Shown: positions 53,190 to 61,154 of the stretch, piece after piece | Numbering within the stretch: the stretch's first letter is position 1 | Layout: each line of letters starts with the position of its first letter | DNA from: DATFNI01 sp963712305 | GTDB taxonomy: Bacteria > Bacteroidota > Rhodothermia > Balneolales > DATFMH01 | Length of the DNA stretch: 64,000 bases | Assembly: GCA_963712305.1 (NCBI GenBank) | Contig: CAVQHI010000002.1 | Span: forward strand, 1,240,001-1,304,000 | Reading direction: 5' to 3' | The notes under the pieces: model-generated | What the model saw: the letters and a program-made list of their open reading frames with translations, nothing else | Told to the model about the DNA's origin: nothing | Databases searched by the model: none | Program-made: the position numbers and the translations under genes

Positions 53190-53226
53190 ATTCCCCCTTA
53201 ATAAAGGGGGCGAAGGGGGTTGTCAA
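53190..53226. repeat. G/C-run dispersed repeat, reverse copy of an inverted pair
   Basis: ATTCCCCCTTAATAAAGGGG then GCGAAGGGGGTTGTCAA. Internally the CCCCCTTA and TAAAGGGGG parts can pair; externally it pairs with 53102-53136. Confidence 0.55.
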
Positions 53227-53330
53227 ACAAGCGTAAAAACTGGCAACCTGCACAAATTAGGCTATCTTTACGATCAATACTTTTTATGCTATAACACCAG
53301 AGGTTGTAAGAACATAATCCAAAACGTTTT

Positions 53331-54356
53331 ATGAGTCATTCAACAGTGCGCATCCCTTTTGATGAAATTAAATCGGTACTGACTTCCATTCTTGAGAGCA
53401 GGGGTTTTGATTCGGATCGCGCCAGAAAGCTCGCTGGCATCTTTGCTGAAAACAGCATGGCTGGAAAAGATTCGCACGGTATCAACAGGTTTCTGCCATT
53501 CATGGAAAGTTTGAAAAGTGGCGTTATAAAACCGGATGCCGTTCCACGTAAGGTTAAAAGTTTTCACGCGATCGAGCAATGGGATGGAAATCTCGGTCCC
53601 GGACCGCTCAATGCCCTTATCTGTACTGATCGTACTATCGAACTGGCAAAGGAAAACGGGATCGGCTGTGTTGCGCTGCGAAACACTAATCACTGGATGC
53701 GTGGCGGTACTTATGGCTGGAGAGCATCAGAAGCCGGTTACCCATTCATTTGCTGGTCGAATACGAAACCAAACTTGCCGGCATGGGGAAGTTCGGAATC
53801 CAGGCTGGGTAATAACCCATTAATTATAGCCATTCCCAAAAAAGACGGGCCTGTTGTGCTGGACATGGCCATGAGCCAGTATGCATACGGAACGCTTGAG
53901 GTCAAATCGCGGGCGAACGAAAAGCTTTCGCATGATGGCGGGTTCGATTCGGAGGGTAATCTAACGCGAGATCCGGAGAAGATTATTGAGTCGCAAAGGC
54001 CATTGCCCGTTGGGATGTGGAAAGGTTCCGGATTGGCGCTTGTACTGGATATGTTATCAACGCTGTTGTCCGAAGGTCGGTCTACCAGGGTCATCGGCGA
54101 GGATGATATCGAATATGGCTTGTCGCAGGTATTTATCGCGTTTAGTTCGGAATATGTATCTGATCAGGAATACCTCTCGAAATTAGTTGATTCGATCATT
54201 AATGATTTTCATCAATCAAAACCTGAGGGAGATAATCCTATTTATTATCCCGGAGAGAAATCATTTCTTACCCGCATGGAAAACATGAAGAATGGAGTGC
54301 CCCTAAACCACAAGCTTTGGCAGTCTATTTCAGATCTAGCCTCCGGTTCATCCTGA
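53331..54356 (+). CDS. Ldh-2-type (malate/lactate/ureidoglycolate-like) reductase, possible 2,3-diketogulonate reductase
   Basis: 341 residues. The Ldh_2 fold is recognised from RKLAGIFAENSMAGKDSHGINRFLPFMESLKSG with the catalytic His in DSHGI, GIGCVALRNTNHWMRGGTYGWRA, LGNNPLIIAIPKKDGPVVLDMAMSQYAYG and the late VGMWKGSGLALVLDMLSTLLS. The overall pattern is closest in my reading to 3-dehydro-L-gulonate 2-dehydrogenase (YiaK/DlgD) types, which act on keto-acids derived from L-gulonate or ascorbate. It may serve another uronic or aldonic acid branch, but this is inference. Confidence 0.82.
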   Translation: MSHSTVRIPFDEIKSVLTSILESRGFDSDRARKLAGIFAENSMAGKDSHGINRFLPFMESLKSGVIKPDAVPRKVKSFHAIEQWDGNLGPGPLNALICTDRTIELAKENGIGCVALRNTNHWMRGGTYGWRASEAGYPFICWSNTKPNLPAWGSSESRLGNNPLIIAIPKKDGPVVLDMAMSQYAYGTLEVKSRANEKLSHDGGFDSEGNLTRDPEKIIESQRPLPVGMWKGSGLALVLDMLSTLLSEGRSTRVIGEDDIEYGLSQVFIAFSSEYVSDQEYLSKLVDSIINDFHQSKPEGDNPIYYPGEKSFLTRMENMKNGVPLNHKLWQSISDLASGSS

Positions 54357-54453
54357 TCTATCATTCAACGAGTTATTGGAATATTCGAATTAAATCAATT
54401 TATTTGATCAATCCTTGGTCTCTCGTTGTGAATCTAAAACGAATGAGGAAATT

Positions 54454-55788
54454 ATGAGCGGTAAATATTGCAGATTCTATAATCTTTTCTTTCTGATTTT
54501 GGTTTCGCTTTACGGTTTGATCGCCTGTCAAAAAACAGATATAAAAAAAGAAAAATCATTTGTTCGTGTTGTTGGTGATCATCTCATGATCGGTAATAAA
54601 CCGTATCGTTACATCGGTGCCAATTTCTGGCAGGGGGCCTGGCTGGGGGCTGATATCATCCCGGGTGGAAAAGAGCGGCTAAAGCGTGAACTCGATCAGA
54701 TGAAAATGAACGGGATTATCAATCTTCGGATTATGGCTTCGTGTGAGAAATCAGACGTTGACAGGTCGGTCCGTCCTGCTTTTCAAAATGCTCCCGGCGT
54801 GTATAATGATACCCTATTCTCGGGACTCGATTTTCTGCTCTCTGAAATGGGGAAGCGTGACATGCATGCCATTATGGTTCTGAATAACTATTGGACCTGG
54901 TCTGGCGGGATGCCTCAGTATGTAAACTGGAGTACCGGAAAACCTATTCCTGATCCGGTTAAAACGGGAGATTGGAACGGATTCATGGCGTACTCAGCCA
55001 GCTTCTACCAAGACAGCGTAGCGAAAAGCATGTCGCAACAATATATCAGACATGTCATCGACCGGACCAATTCCATAACCGGTGTACCATATAAAGAAGA
55101 TCCTGCAATCATGGCGTGGGAGCTGGCTAACGAGCCGAGACCAAATCCTAATTCAATTAAGGATACAACATTGTTGAAGTATTTCTATGATTGGATTGGT
55201 AATACAGCAACATTTATACATGATCTGGCCCCGAATCAATTAGTTACAACCGGGAGTGAGGGAGCAGCCGGCACCTTGCTTCAAAAGGACATCTTTGTAA
55301 AAGAGCAACAGCCGTCATCTATTGATTATATAACAATTCACATCTGGCCGAAGAACTGGGGATGGTACATTGCCGACAGCGCTGCAACGATGTTCGGTTC
55401 ATCCATCGCAAACACGTTTAACTACCTGGATCAACATATCGCGATAGCCAAACAACTAAATAAGCCGGTTGTCCTGGAGGAGTTTGGATTACCGCGTGAT
55501 AATGAGCGATATGCGCCGTCTTCTCCCACAACCTACCGTGACAGATTTTATAACCTTGTTTTTGATACGCTGGCAACCCAAGCATTATCGGGTTCACCAT
55601 TGGTTGGTGCCAACTTTTGGGCGTGGGGTGGTGAAGGACGCGCTCATACACAAGATTATATGTGGAAAGAAGGAACTGATTTCACCGGAGACCCGCCGCA
55701 GGAGCCGCAAGGGTTGAATTCCGTTTTTGACACCGACAGCACGACAATGTCGGTTATCAGGAAACACGCTGACAGGCTTGAAAAATAG
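54454..55788 (+). CDS. GH5 mannanase-like lipoprotein
   Basis: 444 residues from the ATG at 54454, which gives a proper lipoprotein signal ending LIAC (Cys25); an upstream GTG at 54415 adds 13 polar residues and spoils it. The mature part starts FVRVVGDHLMIGNKPYRYIGANFWQ, typical of GH5 beta-mannanases. Acid/base Glu is in WELANEPRPNP and the nucleophile Glu in VVLEEFGLP; YITIHIWPKNWGWY carries aromatic subsite residues. It would hydrolyse beta-mannosidic links at the cell surface or periplasm. A hairpin at 55812-55843 ends the unit. Confidence 0.9.
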   Translation: MSGKYCRFYNLFFLILVSLYGLIACQKTDIKKEKSFVRVVGDHLMIGNKPYRYIGANFWQGAWLGADIIPGGKERLKRELDQMKMNGIINLRIMASCEKSDVDRSVRPAFQNAPGVYNDTLFSGLDFLLSEMGKRDMHAIMVLNNYWTWSGGMPQYVNWSTGKPIPDPVKTGDWNGFMAYSASFYQDSVAKSMSQQYIRHVIDRTNSITGVPYKEDPAIMAWELANEPRPNPNSIKDTTLLKYFYDWIGNTATFIHDLAPNQLVTTGSEGAAGTLLQKDIFVKEQQPSSIDYITIHIWPKNWGWYIADSAATMFGSSIANTFNYLDQHIAIAKQLNKPVVLEEFGLPRDNERYAPSSPTTYRDRFYNLVFDTLATQALSGSPLVGANFWAWGGEGRAHTQDYMWKEGTDFTGDPPQEPQGLNSVFDTDSTTMSVIRKHADRLEK

Positions 55789-55811
55789 TATATGATCAAC
55801 CAAAAAATTAA

Positions 55812-55843
55812 AGAACCCGTCAGGAACTATCCGGACGGGTTCT
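55812..55843. terminator. Stem-loop AGAACCCGTC...GACGGGTTCT after GH5
   Basis: Perfect 10-bp GC-rich stem with a 12-base loop, 23 bases after the GH5 stop and 34 bases beyond the end of the convergent esterase pseudogene; A-rich on its left and T-containing on its right. It suits a bidirectional intrinsic terminator. Confidence 0.75.
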
Positions 55844-55876
55844 AATATCATAATAGATAGGTTTAACCGGTGCCTT

Positions 55877-58853
55877 CTATTTCAAAAGTACCATACTTTT
55901 GGTTATCACCTGTCCATTGAAGCGGATGCGATAAAAATAGACGCTGCTGGCTAATCGATGTGCATCAAACCGTATCGATTGTTGTCCGGCGGATTCATCC
56001 CATCAACAAGTGTGGCTACCTTTCGTCCCTGAATATTGTAGATATCGAGATGAACATAGCCGGGAGCGGGGATGGTATAAGAGATCATCGTACTTGGGTT
56101 AAACGGATTGGGATAATTTTGATTCAGATTGAATTTGGTCGCAAGGACAACCGACTGGTCAATGGCTGTAGCAGTGGCATTCTCTACGGCGATAAAATCA
56201 ATATCCATCCAGTTCCAGGATCCGTTGATGCCGATCACGTTAGTTCCGGCTTTCAGATCAACCTTCAATCCTTTTTGCAGCCAGTCTGTTTTGTTGGGGG
56301 CAGTAAACTCGACGGTTGCTACCGTGTCTCCATTCACGACGACATATTGGGATTTTGGAGATTCATAGGTAAGCTGATATCCTATTACCATTAAGTAGCT
56401 TCCATCAGAAGGGACACTGATGTTATTGAAAGTGAGTGTCCAGGCATCCTGCATATCAAAATATTTGCTTCCGCTGGCTGCCGGGGAGCTTTTCACCGTA
56501 CCGCCTCCTGTGTACGTTGCATTTTCAGCTTCGAACCGTGGGATCGACCCGTCATCCACATAAACAGTGAAGGGATCAGATTGAACGGCATGTCCGTCGT
56601 TGTCGATGGCAACGGCGGTGAAGTCATAATCGCCAACCTGGTCGGGTGTCCATGAGACCTCAAACGGCGAGTTAGTTACTGTGCTCAACAGTTGATCACC
56701 CTGGTAAAATTTTACCGTATCCACGGTACCGTCGGTGTCCTGAGTATCTGCCATTATTTTCACAGCAGAGTTGGGAGCGACGACATTGCCATATGTGGAA
56801 AGTTTGACGGTCGGCGGCTGTTTGGAAGACATCAGCCCGTAAACCGAGAATTCATAGAGCGAGTAACCTTGTTGTGTCGCAGGCTGTGTTGCATGCATGC
56901 GGATGTAGCGTCCGCTCTCAGGCGTACTTAACATGATATTATCCTCTCCGCCATCACCGGCCAACTCGGTATAAACTGTTTTCCATAGGTATGCGTCATA
57001 GGAAACATCGATCGTATAGGCAGTAGCGTAAGCGTCATTCCAGTTAAGAATCACTTTATTCACATTGATGCTTTTCCCCATATCAACCATAATCCATTCG
57101 TCATCCGGATTGTCATCCACATTAGGATCAGGTGTCGATGTATCCCACGCCCTATCCAGCGGGTATTCATATCGCCATCGGTAGCCAGACCCGGCAACAG
57201 GTTATCCTGTGATTGATACGTTGAAGCGGTGGTTGGTTGCCCTTTTGTACGATCGACCTGACTGGGATCGAGCACTTCCACGGTTACTTTCGCGGTGTCC
57301 TTATCATTGGCATCTTCCCGGTTGATCGCTATTAAGTTGTATGTTGTCGTTGTCGCCGGACTGATAGTTTTCGTGCCTGCAGAATCAACTGGTGTGCCGT
57401 CCAGCGTGACAGATGATGCACCGAAAACCTGCCACTTAAGATCGGTACTTTGTCCCTGTTCAATGGTTGGACTAGTAGCTTCGAAAGTCGTGATTTTAAA
57501 CCCCGGATTAACGTCTGCCTTGAACGGTTCGGCTGGTAATCCTTCCTGGTTGTACAGGTTCACACCAGCCGGATTGTATTCCCATGCGTATCGAATAAGT
57601 TTGGGCTCGGGAATCTGATCGTTCCACACAACCACGTGGTCACCGTCGATCTTTGCGTTTGCCCAGACCAGGTTGCCATCGGCGCCGGCCATAGCAAATC
57701 CCTTCAATCCGCCACTCGTTGAATCTTTCGCCATCAGTCCACTGCCAAGGTGATCGAAATTAACAATAACTGATCCATCAATTTGTAGAAGGTTGTTCTT
57801 GTAGCGTGGTCCGGAATAAACGATGTTCTCGCCGTAAACCAGGTGGCGTGCAATAAGCGACAACTGATATCCGACCGGTTGTTTATGTGTTGGGTGAATA
57901 CTCGTCCCTCCAACGTCAATCGTTATAGCCTCGCCGGTGTTGGGCAATGTTAACGCGGAGCTTTGCTGGGCACGAAGTTGCGGCCATGCATCCCACGATT
58001 GCGGTTGTTCATAGACTTGTCCGTAATTAGGCAACTGCACCCAGATGAACGGGAAATCACCTTCTCCCCACAGATCGCGCCATCCGTTGATCATCGTTTT
58101 AAATAGTTTGCCATATCCAAGGGCATCCTCCATAGAATCCCCATTCGATTCGGCCTGGTACCAGATCACTCCTTTAATGGGCACCTGCAGGATAGGATGG
58201 ATCATCTTGTTGTAAGCGACAGTTGGCTGCGGTTCGGCCTCGCCGTTTGCTAAAGTGGTATCCTGCTCATCATAGCCGAGCATTTGATCTGACATCCATG
58301 TTTCAATACGGCTGCCGCCATACGATGAGTTAATGATCCCAATAGGCACATCGAGATGCTTGCGCAAGTCTCTTGCAAAGAAATAGGCTACAGCACTGAA
58401 ATTACCAACATAAGATGACATATCCGGTGTCCATGCACTGCCGCCGGGCAATACATCGGAAACAACATCAGATAGTCCTTTCGGAATCTTGAACTGTCGA
58501 ATCATTAGATCATTAGCAGCTGCTATTACTGATGATTCGCTGTCGCCCTGGTTCACGGTAAATTCCATGTTCGACTGTCCAGATGCCAGCCATACATCAC
58601 CGATGTACACATTGGATAGGGTAGTCATATTCGATCCGGATTCAATGGTCATTGTGTATAGACCGCCAGCCATCATGCCCGGAAGTTCCAGATTCCATTT
58701 TCCGGTTCCGTCGGCTTGAGTCGTTTTGTTCGTGCCGTTTAGTGTAACCGATATGGTTGCATCCGCGGCAGCAGTTCCCCAAACAGGTATTGGCTGGGGT
58801 CGCTGCAACACCATTCCGTTACTAAAGATCTGAGGTGGTGTTTTAACCTTTAT
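55877..58853 (-). pseudogene. Sialate O-acetylesterase with Ig, F5/8C, CBM-like and T9SS domains, broken
   Basis: The intact reading would be ~990 residues. From the N-terminus: esterase with PPQIFSNGMVLQR, ASGQSNMEF (catalytic Ser), WYQAESNGDS and SIHPTHKQPVGY; an Ig-like domain; an F5/8-type-C domain; a second Ig-like domain; a CBM6/35-like domain (RFEAENATY); and a T9SS tail NYPNPFNPSTMISYTIP. Three lesions are visible. (1) No start codon precedes the IFSNGMVLQ motif: an in-frame TGA at 58854-58856 follows a hydrophobic, signal-like stretch. (2) A one-base loss near 57156 shifts the frame inside the F5/8C domain. (3) A one-base loss near 55988 shifts it inside the T9SS tail, whose true ending (RLASSVYFYRIRFNGQVITK) continues to 55877. 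It may be a real pseudogene or carry sequencing errors. Confidence 0.8.
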
Positions 58854-59042
58854 TCAGAGGCAGAAAGAGACAAAGATCCAAACGTTGATGTAAAAATGAT
58901 AAATCAGAAAAAAAGACTAGATAACAATGCGCGAAAGTGATTTTTGTGTTGCTATGACAAAATAAAAAATGGGTTCATTTTAATTTTGCACTAATCCTGA
59001 ATTTCCTTAAAATAATAAATGTACCAATTACACTTTTAATAT

Positions 59043-59633
59043 TTGGTGTTCGTGTTCCTATTTCTCACAACCATATTAAGCGGAAAAAACAGGCTCAAAG
59101 ATGAAGAGTTATGGTGTGATTTTTTATCAGGCGATAAGGAAGCGATTTCAGAACTTTTTCTAAAATATTATGGAGATCTCTATCGCTATGGATTTAAAAT
59201 TAATCCGTGTGATGAAGCTGTCCGTGACAGTATTCAGGACTTGTTTTTTCGTTTATGGAAAAAGAGAGAAGTCCTGGATCAGGCCGTTTCCGTAAAAAAA
59301 TATTTAATCGTTTCTCTCCGAAGAATTTTGATGCGCCAATTAGCACGATATGACGCCCGGGAAAAAAGAAACCGTGAATATTCCGATATGTCGTATCAGC
59401 ATGTCTCGAGTATTGACGAAACTATTATCCATTCTGAATTACTGAGAGAAAGAAAGAGTGTGCTCAATGAATCATTATCAGAATTAACCAAGAGACAAAG
59501 GGAAGTTGTTTTTTTGAAGTTCTATGAAGGGTACAGCAATAAAGAAATATCTGAAATGACGAGCCTCAGCTACCAGCGTGTTTGCAATATTACCCATGAG
59601 GCTCTCATAAAACTACGAGAAATAGTATCGTAG
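59043..59633 (+). CDS. ECF sigma-70 factor (FecI-like)
   Basis: About 190 residues. The start is uncertain: a stop at 59037 leaves only TTG 59043 or GTG 59046/59052, and the first ~13 residues are atypically hydrophobic. The sigma-70 region 2 is seen in FLSGDKEAISELFLKYYGDLYRYG and DSIQDLFFRLWKKRE, and region 4 in SELTKRQREVVFLKFYEGYSNKEISEMTSLSYQRVCNITHEALIKLRE. Together with the FecR gene downstream and the SusC-type receptor it forms a ligand-responsive regulatory unit typical of polysaccharide use in this phylum group. Confidence 0.9.
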   Translation: MVFVFLFLTTILSGKNRLKDEELWCDFLSGDKEAISELFLKYYGDLYRYGFKINPCDEAVRDSIQDLFFRLWKKREVLDQAVSVKKYLIVSLRRILMRQLARYDAREKRNREYSDMSYQHVSSIDETIIHSELLRERKSVLNESLSELTKRQREVVFLKFYEGYSNKEISEMTSLSYQRVCNITHEALIKLREIVS

Positions 59634-60037
59634 TATTGCACCTTTCTAATATTGCTCTTTAAGAGTACATATATAATGCGAGTTCGATATAAAAATCGGT
59701 AGATAAAGAATACAAGCACCGGTACAGCATGAATTACCGCGTATATTTGCCTTGGTAAAACCGTTAAAACGGTTTAATGAGTTCAGAATTCACTTTGACC
59801 CCTGGATTAATCCAGGGGTTAGGTGATAGAAGATGTGATAAAATCGTTTTTAACGACTTCTCCTTGGGGTCCGGAGTCTCTTTAAATAATAACTGGTTAT
59901 CTCAATTCAGAAAAAAAGGTCGGGAAAATGCACTTTTTTTTCTGAGAACCCGGTATGAACAGAATTCCAGGGTATCTGTTTGAGTGAAAGCGTTACCAGA
60001 ATGGTTGTACGTAGGGATTTTATTGATAACGATAACA
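59634..60037. other. 404-bp gap between ECF sigma and FecR genes
   Basis: No credible gene; short frames here cross palindromes. It contains a cluster of three inverted repeats (59758-59859, listed). The gap unusually separates a sigma/anti-sigma pair that is normally closely linked. Confidence 0.6.
59758..59859. repeat. REP-like cluster of three adjacent palindromes
   Basis: First, AAACCGTT-AA-AACGGTTT at 59758-59775. Second, a perfect 22-bp palindrome at 59798-59819 with arms ACCCCTGGATT/AATCCAGGGGT. Third, AAATCGTT-TTT-AACGACTT at 59841-59859 with one mismatch. Paired palindromes of this type resemble repetitive extragenic palindromes moved by RAYT transposases; that link is inference because no transposase gene is present. 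Confidence 0.6.
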
Positions 60038-61102
60038 ATGGCGAATTTTAAAGACCTGGAAAAATATTTGAACGATGATTCATTCGTCAGATGGATCATC
60101 GGAAAAGCTGATTCAGGAGAATCAACTCATTGGAATGAATGGGAAAAACAGGATCCTGTTCATTCAGAATTGGCTGCCGAAGCCAGGTTAGTGGTAAAAA
60201 AATTTACAAGCGGAGAGCCTGCATATCCTAATCCGACGATAGAGCTCAGAAAGCTGCTTCATGCAATAGATACGCATGAACAGAAAAAAAAGCTATGGTC
60301 TTTTTCGAAATATGAGCAAAAAAGAACTTCTGTTTATATCGGTATTGCTGCCAGTATTGCTCTCCTTATCGGAGTGATTTTCGTCTATAATTCTTTCAGG
60401 AAAACGAGAATCACAGAAGAAAAATCAACTAATGTAGCTTCTGTCCAGGAGTTTCAGACAGACTATGGGCAGAAGAGTACGCTTAGGCTGAGTGATGGAT
60501 CGAGGATTATTCTCAATGCTAATTCAAGTCTGAAGTTTGCAACTGATCATAATAAAAAAGGTGATGTCGATATCTGGCTTAGCGGGGAAGCATATTTTGC
60601 AATCCCTCATCTTACGGGCTTGAAGAGAAGAGTTGTCAGAATTCATACTGCGGATGGCATCATAACCGATTTGGGTACTGAATTTTCGGTCAATTCTCGC
60701 TCTGGAATAACGCGGGTAGCACTTGTCGAGGGGCATGTCAGAGTTTCAAGCGATGCGGGCACTTCAAAGAGTAAGGGTGATACCTATCTGCTAAATCCAA
60801 ATGAGCTGGCTGTTTTAAAAAGAGGGGATAATAAGGTGCAGGTTAGCCAGGTATCTACTGATCTTTACACCTCGTGGGTCAAGGATAAACTCGTCTGCGA
60901 TCATACCCCTCTGCAACAGATTATTAACAGGATAGAGAATACCTATGGCATGAAAATGATTGTAAAGGATCGCAACGTGCTGAATAAAAAACTCTCCGGT
61001 ATCCTTGAAAACAGTGATGTTGATATGCTGGAGAAAGCTTTGAGCAAGGCACTAAAGCTGCCGGTTACTCAGGCAGGCAAGCGAATCTACATAGGAGAAT
61101 AG
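60038..61102 (+). CDS. FecR-family anti-sigma factor
   Basis: 354 residues from the ATG at 60038 (MANFKDLEKYLNDDSFVRWI); the frame extends 18 codons upstream, but those lack the normal N-terminus. A cytoplasmic N-terminal domain is followed by one membrane helix (YIGIAASIALLIGVIFVYNSF, about residues 96-116), the FecR domain (QTDYGQKSTLRLSDGSRIILNANSSLKF, AYFAI, VRIHTADGIITDLGTEFSVNS, VALVEGHVRVSS) and a C-terminal DUF4974-like domain. It should hold the ECF sigma factor until the receptor downstream binds ligand. Confidence 0.92.
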   Translation: MANFKDLEKYLNDDSFVRWIIGKADSGESTHWNEWEKQDPVHSELAAEARLVVKKFTSGEPAYPNPTIELRKLLHAIDTHEQKKKLWSFSKYEQKRTSVYIGIAASIALLIGVIFVYNSFRKTRITEEKSTNVASVQEFQTDYGQKSTLRLSDGSRIILNANSSLKFATDHNKKGDVDIWLSGEAYFAIPHLTGLKRRVVRIHTADGIITDLGTEFSVNSRSGITRVALVEGHVRVSSDAGTSKSKGDTYLLNPNELAVLKRGDNKVQVSQVSTDLYTSWVKDKLVCDHTPLQQIINRIENTYGMKMIVKDRNVLNKKLSGILENSDVDMLEKALSKALKLPVTQAGKRIYIGE

Positions 61103-61154
61103 CAAACAGTAACAATAGTCAATAAACATAACGTAAAAACAGGATGGGTGACTT

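Larger units (their letters stand above)
53009..53330. other. 322-bp intergenic region with two inverted G/C-run repeats
   Basis: No gene is supported. Two copies of the G/C-run repeat lie head to head (53102-53136 and 53190-53226), as listed. The remainder is AT-rich. The pair could form a large hairpin and end transcription from upstream. Confidence 0.6.

Noticed and set aside
59777..59983. 68-codon frame between ECF sigma and FecR genes
   Set aside because: It runs through the palindrome cluster and has no protein-like features; considered non-coding.
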